A stretch of DNA of 64,000 nt from Chelativorans sp. ZYF759 (GTDB lineage: Bacteria > Pseudomonadota > Alphaproteobacteria > Rhizobiales > Rhizobiaceae), in NCBI RefSeq assembly GCF_012911015.1, contig NZ_WVVV01000001.1, positions 620,001 to 684,000 of the forward strand. The letters are read 5' to 3'. A model generated the notes under the pieces. That model searched no databases. It had not been told where the DNA came from and saw only the letters and a list, made by a program, of their open reading frames with translations. Of the stretch, positions 26,666 through 36,073 are shown in pieces (within the stretch, counting starts at the first letter, position 1; every line of letters starts with the position of its first letter). The translations under genes and the position numbers were made by a program.

Positions 26666-27979
26666 CTATTGCGTGCGGCGGCGATAAAGGGTGTCGAGGA
26701 AGACCGCGAAGACCAGCACCGCGCCCACGACGATGTTCTGAAGCGGAGAGTCCACCCCCATGAGGATCATGCCTGTCGCCAGCGATTGCATCAGCACAGC
26801 CCCGATCATGGCGCCCGCCACGGTTCCGACACCGCCGGAAAGCGATGTGCCGCCGATGACGGCCGCGGCGATGACGAGCAGTTCGTCCAGCGTGCCCTGG
26901 GCATTCGTGGCGGCGTTGAGCCGGGCGGTCGAGATGACGGCGCCGATGGCCGCGAGTGCGCCCATGATCATGAAGATCTTCATGACCACCCAGCGCGTGT
27001 TGATGCCGGCCAGTTCCGCTGCCTCTGGATTCCCGCCGATGGCAAAGACATAGCGGCCGAACCGCGTCCGCCGCGTGATGAAGGTCATGATAACGCCGGC
27101 TGCCAGCGCGATGAGCACCGGAACGGCAATGCCGTGGGCGATGAAGAGCCCTTCGTCCGGCAGATCGATGGCCTGCGCTTCGGCATAGCGGCGCACGATG
27201 CCGATCGGCCAGGGATATGCATTCGCCACCGCCACGGCACCGAGGATGGCGGCACAGCCGACGGCGGCAAGGAAGCCTTCCGCCCAGAGCGGGCGCACGG
27301 GAAATGCGAACCGCTTGCGCTGCATCCGACCGTTCCAGATCATCACGACGAGTGCAATGCAGGCGACGATCCCGAAGATCCAGCTCCAGGTGGCGCCGAT
27401 CGCCCCGTCTGGTCCGCCGCCCAGCAGGCGGAAGGTCGGATCCATGGGCGCCACGGTGCGGCCGCTGGTCATCCACCAGGCAGCCCCACGCCAGACCAGC
27501 AGACCACCCAGCGTGACGATGAAGGCGGGGACGTTGAGATAGGCGATCAGGTAGCCGTGCAGCGCGCCGATCGCGATGCCCGCGACAAGGCCCGCCAGGA
27601 TAGCGATGATCCATATGGCGGGATGCCCGAAGCCCAGATATTGCGGCAGGATTTCGGCCTGGGTGACCCCGATTATCATGCCGGTGACCCCGAGCACGGA
27701 CCCCACCGACAGGTCGATGTTGCGGGTGACGATGACGAGCACCATGCCGGTGGCCATGACGGCCACAGAGGCCGATTGCACGGACAGGTTCCACAGATTG
27801 CGGGGCGTCAGGAACAGGCCCCCCGACATGAGGTGAAAGACGATCCAGATCAGCGCCAGGGCCCCGATCATGCCGAGCATGCGCGTGTCGAGTTCGGTTG
27901 CCAGCAGGAAGCGGCCGACCGGGCCTTTTTCGGCCGCGCGGGCGGTGTCCAGCGTGGTGGGTGACGTGGTGTCCGACAT
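26666..27979 (-). CDS. xylH: Sugar ABC importer permease (xylose type)
   Basis: A 437-residue integral membrane protein, larger than ribose permeases (about 320) and close to XylH (about 395-430). About 10-12 helices are visible, with the family segments [19 protein letters not shown] near residue 80 and [19 protein letters not shown] near the C-terminus. It forms the membrane channel for the importer. A GGAGGAG site precedes the ATG. The xylF-like gene upstream is separated by 129 bases that contain a terminator, so this gene and the ATPase are probably expressed at lower level than the binding protein. Confidence 0.92.
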   Translation of the reverse strand: MSDTTSPTTLDTARAAEKGPVGRFLLATELDTRMLGMIGALALIWIVFHLMSGGLFLTPRNLWNLSVQSASVAVMATGMVLVIVTRNIDLSVGSVLGVTGMIIGVTQAEILPQYLGFGHPAIWIIAILAGLVAGIAIGALHGYLIAYLNVPAFIVTLGGLLVWRGAAWWMTSGRTVAPMDPTFRLLGGGPDGAIGATWSWIFGIVACIALVVMIWNGRMQRKRFAFPVRPLWAEGFLAAVGCAAILGAVAVANAYPWPIGIVRRYAEAQAIDLPDEGLFIAHGIAVPVLIALAAGVIMTFITRRTRFGRYVFAIGGNPEAAELAGINTRWVVMKIFMIMGALAAIGAVISTARLNAATNAQGTLDELLVIAAAVIGGTSLSGGVGTVAGAMIGAVLMQSLATGMILMGVDSPLQNIVVGAVLVFAVFLDTLYRRRTQ

Positions 27980-28054
27980 GATCTCCTCCCAGACCGTCCG
28001 CCGATCAGCGAAACGGTGGCATCACGCATGGCCATTGGCCGCGGAGCCTAATCC

Positions 28055-28090
28055 AAAAAGACGCCGCGGTCTCATCGAAACCGCGGCGTC
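28055..28090 (-). terminator. Intra-operon terminator between binding protein and permease genes
   Basis: Perfect 11-base arms (28060-28070 and 28080-28090) around a 9-base loop; in minus-strand reading the stem is followed by five T's (28055-28059). It lies 19 bases after the binding-protein stop and before the permease start. Partial termination here would keep the binding protein in excess, as is usual for such operons. Confidence 0.85.
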
Positions 28091-28108
28091 CAGACTTGCC
28101 TCACGCGG

Positions 28109-29152
28109 TCAGTCGCAGGCAGCTACAGTACCGGAGGCCACGCCCTGGCAGACGACCTCCTTGGAAACCCATCCCGCATCGATCACGAGATCGAGATTGT
28201 CGCGGGTGATCGGCACGGGCGCTAGGAACAGCGCATTCATTTCCACGCCCTGCGGCCCATCGGTCCAGACTTCCGCGCCATCGACATCCGCCATGGCGGT
28301 GCCTTCGGCGAGCTGGTTGGCGATTTCGGCAGCGGCGCGGCCCAGGTCGCGCGCATCCTTCCACACCGAGACGGTCTGGGTGCCCAGTGCCACGCGGTTG
28401 AGCGCGGCATGGTCGCCATCCTGACCGGACACGGGGACGGTGCCGGCAAGGCCCTGCGCCTCGAGGGCGGCAACGACGCCACCGGCGGTGCCGTCATTGG
28501 ACGCAACGACCGCATCGACGTTGTTGTCGTTCTGGGTCAGGAACTGTTCCATGTTGCGCTGCGCGTTCGCGGGCAGCCAGCCATCTGTGTAGGCCTCGCC
28601 GACATTCACGATGTCGCCGGAATCAAGCGCTTCCTGGAGCACTTCCAGCTGGCCCGAATGCAGGAAGTCTGCGTTCGGATCGGCGGACGAACCCTTGATG
28701 AAGACGTAATTGCCGGTCGGCTGCGCCTCGAAGACCGCGCGCGCCTGCATGCGTCCGACTTCCTTGTTGTCGAAGGTCAGGTAGAACGCATCGGGATGCT
28801 CGATCAGGCGGTCGTAACCGACAACGGGGATGCCTTCGTTGACCGCGTTTTCCACGGCGGGAACGACAGCCGAAGCATCCTGGGCCAGGATGATGAGCGC
28901 GTCGGCGCCTTGCGAGATCAGCGATTCCACGTCGGTCAGCTGCTTGGATGCCGAGGACTGGGCGTCGGCGGAGATGTAGCTGTTGCCGGCCTCTTCGATG
29001 GCTGCGCGCATGGCGGCTTCATCGGTCTGCCAGCGCTCTTCCTGGAAGTTGGACCAGGAGACACCGATGACCTTGCCTTCTGCCTGCGCGTAGCCCGACA
29101 TGGCCAGCGACATGGCAGCACCCGCCAGCATGGCGGTTGCGAAACGTTTCAT
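28109..29152 (-). CDS. xylF: D-xylose-type periplasmic binding protein
   Basis: A 347-residue periplasmic sugar-binding protein. A signal peptide covers residues 1-24 (cleavage near AQAEGKV). The body is the two-lobed Peripla_BP fold with the segments IGVSWSNFQEERWQTDE, ALIILAQDA, VVGYDRLI and VSGQDGD, which together match XylF rather than ribose or fructose proteins. It captures sugar in the periplasm for the permease. GGGAGGAA lies upstream of the ATG. A 21-bp palindrome sits 58 bases before the start, and the ROK regulator gene diverges from it. No xylA or xylB is in the window. Confidence 0.88.
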   Translation of the reverse strand: MKRFATAMLAGAAMSLAMSGYAQAEGKVIGVSWSNFQEERWQTDEAAMRAAIEEAGNSYISADAQSSASKQLTDVESLISQGADALIILAQDASAVVPAVENAVNEGIPVVGYDRLIEHPDAFYLTFDNKEVGRMQARAVFEAQPTGNYVFIKGSSADPNADFLHSGQLEVLQEALDSGDIVNVGEAYTDGWLPANAQRNMEQFLTQNDNNVDAVVASNDGTAGGVVAALEAQGLAGTVPVSGQDGDHAALNRVALGTQTVSVWKDARDLGRAAAEIANQLAEGTAMADVDGAEVWTDGPQGVEMNALFLAPVPITRDNLDLVIDAGWVSKEVVCQGVASGTVAACD

Positions 29153-29209
29153 GATATTCCTCCCTGTAAACGCCCGTGTCGAGCGTTCGATAGCCTCAAT
29201 TGAAGCCCT

Positions 29210-29230
29210 TTTTTTCGAGCCTCGAAAAAA
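29210..29230. promoter_or_regulatory. Palindromic operator between the sugar importer and ROK genes
   Basis: Ten-base arms TTTTTTCGAG (29210-29219) and CTCGAAAAAA (29221-29230) form a perfect palindrome around one base. It is 58 bases before the binding-protein start and 87 before the ROK regulator start, in the divergent promoter region. AT-rich palindromes of this length are typical of ROK/NagC-type repressor sites, so it is the best candidate for the site bound by the adjacent regulator, repressing both directions. Confidence 0.65.
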
Positions 29231-29316
29231 TTAATGACTCACCTTTCCAATCATGTCAACATCGTTGGCCCTGCCCCTGCGCGCCCCGCGCAGGCACGGC
29301 AGCGGGAGGAGAAAAG

Positions 29317-30552
29317 ATGACAGGCGGGGTTCGACATGACGATCTGCGTCGGCAGAACCGCACCATGGTGCTGTCGGCCGTGCGGAGCGTTCCTGGTGTC
29401 TCACGTACTGAGATTGCGCGTCGAACGGGGCTGAGCCACTCGACGATTTCGGCCATCTCGTCGGACCTCATCGAGGAGGGCATCCTGCGGCAGGCAAAGC
29501 CCGAGGGGCAGGCCGAGTCGCGTCGGGGACGGCCGCAGGTGGCGCTGGAGACCAATCCCGATGCCGCGCGCGTCGCCACGGTGGTGCTCACGTTAAACAC
29601 GCTTTCACTCAGCCTGTTCGACTATTCGGGCAAGAGCGTCTCGGAACGGCATTGCCGGCTGCCGACCGCTTCCGTGGGGCGACGGGAACTGACCGACCGT
29701 ATCGGCGACGAACTGGCGGCACTCATGGGCGGCTGCACGACCGGCGGCCCATGCCTGCGCATCACCATGGCCGTTCAGGGCATCGTGGATGCGCGCGGGC
29801 GCGAGATGCTGTGGTCGCCGATCACGCCCCACACGCATATTCCGTTGGCCGAAATCCTCGAAGCCCGCTTCGGCATACCGGTCGCCGTCGAGAACGACTG
29901 CAACATGATCGCCATCGCCATCCGCGAGCGCACGCCGGATCGCTATCGGGACAATCTGGTCGCCGTCCTTCTGTCCAACGGCATCGGCATGGGCCTCATA
30001 TTGGGGGGGCGGCTCTTTACCGGGACCATCTCGTCGGGGGGCGAGTTCGGCCATATGATCCATGTCCCCGACGGCGCGCTGTGCCGCTGCGGCCGACATG
30101 GCTGCATCGAGGCCTATGCCGGCAATTACGCCATCATGCGCAACGCGCGGCGCCAAGGCGAATGGGCATTGCCGGAATCCGACATCAGCGAACAGGAGAT
30201 GGTGGCGCTGGCCGTCGAGGCGCGTGCCGCCGAAGGCCCCGAAAGAGAAGCATTCCGGCGGGCGGGGCGCGCCATCGGCTATGGTCTCGGCAGCCTGTTT
30301 GCGCTGATCGACCCCGCGCCGGTGGCGATCGTGGGTCCCGGTACTGCCGCGTTCGACATCATCGAGCCGGCGTTGCGAGAGGCCCTGCTCAACACGGCCG
30401 GCGGCCAGGACGCCGGCCCGCTACGCTTCGAACTCGAACTGGACGAGCGCCCGCTGATCCGGGCCGGCTGCGCCCACAGCGCGCTCGCCTATCTCGACGA
30501 GAGCGTGTTCGCGCTGCAGGCAGGCAGCCTGCAGCCGGCCGGCGTGGCCTGA
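29317..30552 (+). CDS. ROK-family transcriptional regulator (XylR/NagC type)
   Basis: A 411-residue regulator: a winged helix-turn-helix at residues about 10-62 (TEIARRTGLSHSTISAI) and a ROK sugar-binding domain with the zinc motif CRCGRHGCIE (residues 256-265) and an upstream His in GGEFGHMIH. The phosphate-binding DxGxT loop of ROK kinases is missing (VVLTLNTLSL instead), so it is a repressor and not a sugar kinase. The ATG at 29317 has GGGAGGAG upstream. Divergence from the xylose-type importer and the palindrome at 29210 suggest it represses the importer until a sugar binds. Confidence 0.9.
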   Translation: MTGGVRHDDLRRQNRTMVLSAVRSVPGVSRTEIARRTGLSHSTISAISSDLIEEGILRQAKPEGQAESRRGRPQVALETNPDAARVATVVLTLNTLSLSLFDYSGKSVSERHCRLPTASVGRRELTDRIGDELAALMGGCTTGGPCLRITMAVQGIVDARGREMLWSPITPHTHIPLAEILEARFGIPVAVENDCNMIAIAIRERTPDRYRDNLVAVLLSNGIGMGLILGGRLFTGTISSGGEFGHMIHVPDGALCRCGRHGCIEAYAGNYAIMRNARRQGEWALPESDISEQEMVALAVEARAAEGPEREAFRRAGRAIGYGLGSLFALIDPAPVAIVGPGTAAFDIIEPALREALLNTAGGQDAGPLRFELELDERPLIRAGCAHSALAYLDESVFALQAGSLQPAGVA

Positions 30553-30560
30553 AAAGACCG

Positions 30561-33500
30561 TCAGGCCTTCAGGCGTCCGCTCACGGCCTCGCCGCCGATC
30601 CACTTGTCGATCATTTCGAGCAGGAGCCGCGGGCTGATCGGCTTGGACAGATAATCATCCATGCCAGCGTCGATGCAGCGCTCCCTGTCACCTTTCAACG
30701 CATGGGCGGTGACGCCGATGATGGGCGTACGCGACTGCTGGCCCGCTTCCGTCTCCCGGATGCGACCCGTCGCCTCCAGCCCGTTCATCTCCGGCATGGA
30801 CACGTCCATGAGGATCATGCGGGGGCTCATTTCCGACCAGGCCCTGACGGCGAGGGCACCATTGCCCACAATCTCGAAGGTCAGTCCCGTTTCCGAGAGG
30901 ATCTGGGTAAAGACCAACTGATTCACCTCGTTGTCCTCGGCGACCAGAATGTCGACGCGATGCAGGCCGTCCGAAGCCGCCAGGCGGGGCGCCACCGCTT
31001 CCAATGGCGCAACAGGCTCCGCCGGAGCGGGCACGACCGAACGCGGTTCGGGGGCAGGCGCCACGGCGGATCGCGTGACCGATAGCGGTTGCTGGCGTCG
31101 TTTCTGGATCGTCTCGACAAGTGCTTCCAGCAAGGCAGAGGAGCGCGCCGGCTTGGTCAGTTGCACGTCGATGCCCAGATCGGCGCCAAGGCCCGGTGCA
31201 AGCGCCTGATCGACCGAGGAGAGGAGCACGATCGGCGTGTCGCGGATGCCGTCATTGCGCCTGACCTCCCGAGCCACGTCCAGCCCCGACATGCCGGGCA
31301 TCTGGTGGTCGAGCACGATACAGTCGACGCCAATGCCGAAACCGGTGGCCGCCTTGAGCACGTCGATGCCCTCGACGCCGCTTTTCGCCGCGCAGGAATC
31401 GAATCCCCATGAGGCCATCTGTTCCATCAGGATGGAACGGTTGATCTGGTTGTCGTCGACGATCAGGATGCGTGCGCCCGTGACGTCGATGGGCGTCACC
31501 TTCTGCGCCTCGCCGACATCCGCCTTGGGCAGAAGCAGTTCCACCCAGAATGTCGAGCCCTGGCCCTCGACGCTGTCGACGCCGATGCGTCCACCCATCA
31601 GATCGACCAGTTTCGAGGTGATCGCGAGGCCGAGCCCCGTGCCCTCGTGGCGCCGGGTCGACGATGCGTCGACCTGGCTGAATTTGTCGAAAACGGCGGC
31701 CAGCTTGTTTTCAGGGATGCCGATGCCGGTATCGGTGACAGCAATGCGCAGCTCCGTGCCGTCGGAAGTCTCGGTTCCCGTCACTTCCAGAAGCACGTGC
31801 CCCGCATCTGTGAACTTGACGGCATTGCCCATGAGGTTCGTGACGATCTGCCGGATGCGTCCGGCATCGCCGACATGGTGCTCGCAGAGACCGGGCTGGA
31901 AACGCACGATCATCTCGAGGTCCTTCTCCTTCGCGCGCGTCGTCATCAACGTGGCGACGTCCTCAACCGCTTCGGCGAGATTGAAGGGCGCGGGATCGAG
32001 CACCATCTGGCCGGCATCGATCTTCGAGAAATCGAGAATGTCGTTGATGATCGTCAGAAGCGCGTTGCCCGACTTCATGATGATGTCGGTGAAGGTCTTC
32101 TGCTTCTGGTCGAGCTGCGTCTTCGAAAGCAGTTCGGCCATGCCGAGGACGCCGTTCATCGGAGTGCGGATTTCATGGCTCATATTGGCCAGGAACTCCG
32201 ACTTGGCCCGATCCGCCAGGACGGCCTTGTGCTGCGCCGCCTCGAGTTCGGCCTCGCGCTGCTTCAAGTCGGAGATATCCGCGCTGGAACCGATCAGATG
32301 GACGCGGCCGTCGCTGCCGATAAGGCGGCTCTTCCGCGCGATGAGGAAACGCGACGTGCCGTCGCGGTGGGGCACGACCTCCTCGAACTCGCTCATTCGT
32401 CCGGTTTCCAGCACCTCGCGGTCGCGTTCCGCAAAGGCACCTGCGTCGGCGCCAAAGAAATCGTCGTCGCGTTTGCCGATGGCTTCCTCCGGCGTGACGC
32501 CGGAAACGTCGCACCACGCCTTGTTGACGAACTCGAAACGCCGATCGGCATCCTTCACATAAGTGGAGACCGGCAGTTCATCGAGCACGTGGCTGAAGAG
32601 CTCGATCTTGTCCATGCTCTCGCGCAGAGCCTGCTCGCGCTGCTTCAGTTCGGAGATGTCGACGCGGACGCCGACATAGGTTCCATCCTCCAGGCGCGTA
32701 TCGAAGGCCTGGAACCAGCGGCCATCCGGATTGGCGCGTTCGAAAACCCTCAGCCTGGCGTCGTACCGGGCCATGTAGCCGTCGATCCAGGCCTCGCGAT
32801 CGCTGTCGTAAATGGCGTCGAGTTCGGGGTCGCCGCTCTGGCGGAAATAGCCCGCAGCGTGCGCGGTCTCCACCGCCTCGCGCAAGGGCTTGCCCGGCTG
32901 CATGGCGGGAACCATGGCGGGCAGCGCCTCCTGGACCTTGTTATTGGCGAGAACGAAACGATTGTCGCGATCATAGATGATCACGCCCGCCGGCAGCGAT
33001 TCCAGAACGTTCGCGAGATGGCGGCGTGCCTGAACAGCCTCCATCTCGCGCCGCTTCATGTCGGTGACATCGAAGATGGAGCAGGCGAGATAGTTGCGGT
33101 CGGCGCCGGTCGTGACCCGGTTCTTGCGAACCAGGCGCGATCGCACGGCGTCATCCTCCTTATAGTCCTCCTCGATCTCAAAGAGCTCGCCGCTTTCAAG
33201 GACCTCGCGCTCCGTTCCCTCGAACTCCGCGGCGTCGGCGGGACCGACAAGGCTGGAGGCCGTCTTGCCGATCATACGGGAGGGCGTGGAGCCGAAGAAA
33301 TCGGCGAAAGCCTTGTTGGCCATGACAAAGCGCAGCTTGTCATCCTTGACGAAGATCGGGTTTGGCAGGCTGTCGACGACGGCCTCGGCGAGGCGCGACA
33401 TCTCCAGTGCCTCGGCGAGCTGACCTTCGCGCTGCTTCATCGCGGTGACGTCGTAATAGGAGATCAGCCGCTTGCCGTCGCTGAGCGGCGTGACACCGTA

Positions 33501-35090
33501 GATGCAGGTCTTGCCATCGGCGCGCGCGAATTCGCGGGGGGCAATCTCGCCGGTGCGAATCTCGTCGAGGCGCCACCGAACGAAGGCGTCCCATTCGGTG
33601 TCCGGCACGTCATAGATTCCGTTGTGCCGGTTGGCGGCGAGAATGGCCTCGAAGGACGCGCCGACAGGGGCAGTCTCGGGTGTCAGACCCCAGAAATCAT
33701 AGAAGGCCTTATTGATCATGAGGGCGTTGAGATCGCGGTCGAGAAGAACCACCCCCAAATCCACGGTATCCAGCGTGAGGGTGAGATCGTGACGCAGGTG
33801 CTCGGCGCGCTGGGTCGCCCTGTCCAACTCCACTTCGCGCAGCTTCATCGCGGTGACGTCGTAATAGGTGACCAGTCGCTTGTCGTCGGAGAGCTTGTGG
33901 ACGGCGTAGATCATCGTGCCGCCATCGGCGCGCCGGATTTCCTGCTGCGCGACTTCGCCGCCCCGCAGCGTCTCGATGCGGGCATCCACATAGTCTGCCC
34001 ATTCATCTTCCGGCACGTCGTAGACACCGCATTCACGTGCCTTTTCGAACATCCCGCGCGCCGAGATGCCGATCGGCACGTCCTCGGGATCGATGTTCCA
34101 GATCTTGAAATAGGCCTGGTTGACGATGACCGTGTCGAGATTTCCGTCGAGGACCACCACGCCGAGATGCATTGCATCGAGGATGCGCTTCATATCTTCC
34201 AGCAGCTGCTCAGAAGCTTGCCGCGCCCGCTCGACCTCGAGTTCCCGGTTCTTGTTGGCGGTGATGTCGGTACAAATCGAGATCTGTCCACCATCATCCA
34301 CCGGCATTGTCCGGTGCAGGATCCAACGCCCATCCGCGGTGAGCAGCTCCGTCTGGGTCGCAGTCTTCTGCGGCGCGCTCGAGGTAAGAGCCTCCCTCAG
34401 CTCTTCGAAACCGTCCGCCCACATCCCGCGTTCGCCTGCGGCCTGCACGACGGCGTGGAGCGACACGCCCGGAACCAGAACGTCTTCCAGCATGGGAAAC
34501 ATGTCCAGCAGGCTGGTATTGTGCAGAAGCATGCGGCCGGCGCCATCGAAGTAGCAGAACGCGTCGTCGATCGCGTTCAGTCCGGCGATCAGACGCTGGG
34601 CGATGGAGTCGGAAGCAGCCGGGACAGTATCACTGGCCCGAGGTCCTCCCATGCGTGACATCATGCGCGAGACGTCCCGGCCGATGCCGCGATAACCCGC
34701 AAATTCCCCATGCGCGTCGAAGAGCGGCCGCCCGGAAATCGAGATCATCCGGCTGCGGCCCTGCCGGTCTTCCAGAAAATAGACGAAGTCGCGGAAAGGC
34801 TGGCGTGCCTCGATCTCTTCAAGGTGGCGCGCGGCATCGACATCATGCGCGGCTTCCTTGCGGAGATAGGCAGTCCGGGAACGGCCGATGAACTGTTCCG
34901 GCCGATGGCCGGTGCAGCGCCGAAAACCCTCGCTGATGCGCCGGAACCGATGCTCCGCATCGGTCTCCCAGAACCAGTCGCCTCCCATGAGGCAGATTTC
35001 GGCCAGCTCTATGTCCTCGAGGCCGAAATCGGCAAAATCCCGGGCCAGTGCCTTGGCGGCATCCCTTGCAGTTCCACTCGCCACGCGCAT
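30561..35090 (-). CDS. Hybrid sensor histidine kinase with about seven PAS domains and two receivers
   Basis: A 1509-residue soluble kinase with no membrane helices. Residues 1-950 are a row of about seven PAS domains; two neighbours (about 300-425 and 430-555) look like a recent duplication, since both end in YYDVTAMK-type segments. HisKA holds the phospho-acceptor H972 (SHEIRTPMNG), followed by the HATPase domain (about 1060-1185; N box NLMGNAVKF, then DTGIGI and GTGLGLAI). Two receiver domains follow, with D1261 (VLDHQMPG) and D1429 (LMDVSMPE); a Pro/Ala linker joins them. There is no HPt domain. The signal and target are unknown; no response regulator gene is adjacent. It is convergent with the ROK gene by eight bases. 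Confidence 0.92.
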   Translation of the reverse strand: MRVASGTARDAAKALARDFADFGLEDIELAEICLMGGDWFWETDAEHRFRRISEGFRRCTGHRPEQFIGRSRTAYLRKEAAHDVDAARHLEEIEARQPFRDFVYFLEDRQGRSRMISISGRPLFDAHGEFAGYRGIGRDVSRMMSRMGGPRASDTVPAASDSIAQRLIAGLNAIDDAFCYFDGAGRMLLHNTSLLDMFPMLEDVLVPGVSLHAVVQAAGERGMWADGFEELREALTSSAPQKTATQTELLTADGRWILHRTMPVDDGGQISICTDITANKNRELEVERARQASEQLLEDMKRILDAMHLGVVVLDGNLDTVIVNQAYFKIWNIDPEDVPIGISARGMFEKARECGVYDVPEDEWADYVDARIETLRGGEVAQQEIRRADGGTMIYAVHKLSDDKRLVTYYDVTAMKLREVELDRATQRAEHLRHDLTLTLDTVDLGVVLLDRDLNALMINKAFYDFWGLTPETAPVGASFEAILAANRHNGIYDVPDTEWDAFVRWRLDEIRTGEIAPREFARADGKTCIYGVTPLSDGKRLISYYDVTAMKQREGQLAEALEMSRLAEAVVDSLPNPIFVKDDKLRFVMANKAFADFFGSTPSRMIGKTASSLVGPADAAEFEGTEREVLESGELFEIEEDYKEDDAVRSRLVRKNRVTTGADRNYLACSIFDVTDMKRREMEAVQARRHLANVLESLPAGVIIYDRDNRFVLANNKVQEALPAMVPAMQPGKPLREAVETAHAAGYFRQSGDPELDAIYDSDREAWIDGYMARYDARLRVFERANPDGRWFQAFDTRLEDGTYVGVRVDISELKQREQALRESMDKIELFSHVLDELPVSTYVKDADRRFEFVNKAWCDVSGVTPEEAIGKRDDDFFGADAGAFAERDREVLETGRMSEFEEVVPHRDGTSRFLIARKSRLIGSDGRVHLIGSSADISDLKQREAELEAAQHKAVLADRAKSEFLANMSHEIRTPMNGVLGMAELLSKTQLDQKQKTFTDIIMKSGNALLTIINDILDFSKIDAGQMVLDPAPFNLAEAVEDVATLMTTRAKEKDLEMIVRFQPGLCEHHVGDAGRIRQIVTNLMGNAVKFTDAGHVLLEVTGTETSDGTELRIAVTDTGIGIPENKLAAVFDKFSQVDASSTRRHEGTGLGLAITSKLVDLMGGRIGVDSVEGQGSTFWVELLLPKADVGEAQKVTPIDVTGARILIVDDNQINRSILMEQMASWGFDSCAAKSGVEGIDVLKAATGFGIGVDCIVLDHQMPGMSGLDVAREVRRNDGIRDTPIVLLSSVDQALAPGLGADLGIDVQLTKPARSSALLEALVETIQKRRQQPLSVTRSAVAPAPEPRSVVPAPAEPVAPLEAVAPRLAASDGLHRVDILVAEDNEVNQLVFTQILSETGLTFEIVGNGALAVRAWSEMSPRMILMDVSMPEMNGLEATGRIRETEAGQQSRTPIIGVTAHALKGDRERCIDAGMDDYLSKPISPRLLLEMIDKWIGGEAVSGRLKA

Positions 35091-35415
35091 CCCCCTGAAG
35101 CAGCATTTGCCGCCGACGATTTCCGGCTGGCCTCAGCATGAATCCAGTCGACCGCGATGGCGCGCGGTCGTGCTCAGGGCAATCTGGAGTAGAAGAATTA
35201 ACGTTCGACTAAGATTAACCGGGCGCTAATCGCCGCATTAATGATTGTGGCGAAAAGCGGCTGGATCACGCAAATATCGAGGGTCGGCATAAAGATTAGT
35301 TGATGGTGTCGTGCAGAACCGCAGAGCCGGGCGCGCCGTAGACCCCCATGAACCGAACGGAACGAGACGGTTCGTCGAAATCCGAAACCGAAACATGTAA
35401 AGAGGGTCTTACGAC
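35091..35415. other. Gap between the hybrid kinase and the fasciclin gene
   Basis: About 325 bases holding the divergent promoters. AT-rich stretches around 35197-35270 (TTAAC and TTAA strings) contrast with the GC-rich surroundings and are the likely promoter zone. A GGAAC at about 35360 is not followed by a well-spaced CGTT, so an EcfG stress promoter is not supported. No gene or RNA is recognised. Confidence 0.5.
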
Positions 35416-35898
35416 ATGTTCAAGCGCACCATTCTGGCAGCTACCGCCGCCATCGCCATCACCGGCTACGCCCATGCCAACAATCATCAGGCCGACATCG
35501 TCGACACCGCCGTGGCGGCCGGCAATTTCGAGACCCTCGTTGCGGCCGTCGAAGCCGCCGGTCTGGTCGATACGCTGAAGGGCGAAGGTCCATTCACCGT
35601 CTTCGCGCCGACCGACGAGGCGTTCGCCGCACTGCCCGACGGCACGGTCGAGTCGCTCCTCCAGCCGGAGAATCGTGACCAGCTGATCTCGATCCTCACC
35701 TACCACGTCGTACCCGGCGCGGTGATGTCGGGCGACCTCGAGGACGGCATGATGGCCGCGACCGTCGAGGGCTCCGAAGTGACCTTCAGCCTCGCCGATG
35801 GCGCGATGGTCGACGGCGCCAACATCGTGCAGGCCGACATCGAGGCCTCGAACGGTGTCATCCACGTCATCGACGCCGTGATCATGCCCGGCGAGTAA
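35416..35898 (+). CDS. Secreted fasciclin (FAS1) domain protein
   Basis: A 160-residue protein: a signal peptide (residues 1-22, cleavage after AHA) and one FAS1 domain. The two family boxes are visible, [15 protein letters not shown] and the later HVIDAVIMP, with the central YHVVPG. Single-domain exported fasciclins are common in alphaproteobacteria and are linked to adhesion or surface interaction, without a defined enzyme role. A GAGGG sequence precedes the ATG. It ends at a good terminator. Confidence 0.9.
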   Translation: MFKRTILAATAAIAITGYAHANNHQADIVDTAVAAGNFETLVAAVEAAGLVDTLKGEGPFTVFAPTDEAFAALPDGTVESLLQPENRDQLISILTYHVVPGAVMSGDLEDGMMAATVEGSEVTFSLADGAMVDGANIVQADIEASNGVIHVIDAVIMPGE

Positions 35899-35931
35899 CA
35901 CCGGCTTCTTGCCTCCAGCAGGTTGCACCAG

Positions 35932-35966
35932 CGCCCCGTCCCGCAGATCGCCGGACGGGGCGTTTT
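35932..35966 (+). terminator. Rho-independent terminator after the fasciclin gene
   Basis: Perfect 10-base GC-rich arms (35932-35941 and 35953-35962), 11-base loop, then four T's. It begins 33 bases after the fasciclin stop codon. Confidence 0.85.
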
Positions 35967-36073
35967 CATTGCGGCGGGGCGGGTTTGGCGGGGCGGTTGG
36001 CAAGGCCTGCCTCAACAAGGTAGTTTGCGCTGCGCGACCATGAAGGGCGCGCTCTTCCGGTAACCGTCCGACC

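Noticed and set aside
26652-27794. N-terminal extension of the sugar ATPase through the permease gene
   Set aside because: Out of frame with a well-supported permease; the ATPase has its own ribosome binding site at 26651.
31647-34658. 1003-codon plus-strand frame opposite the hybrid kinase
   Set aside because: It mirrors the codon bias of the kinase gene and has no recognisable domain.
35355-35400. EcfG-type stress promoter before the fasciclin gene
   Set aside because: GGAAC is present, but no CGTT follows at 16-17 bases.
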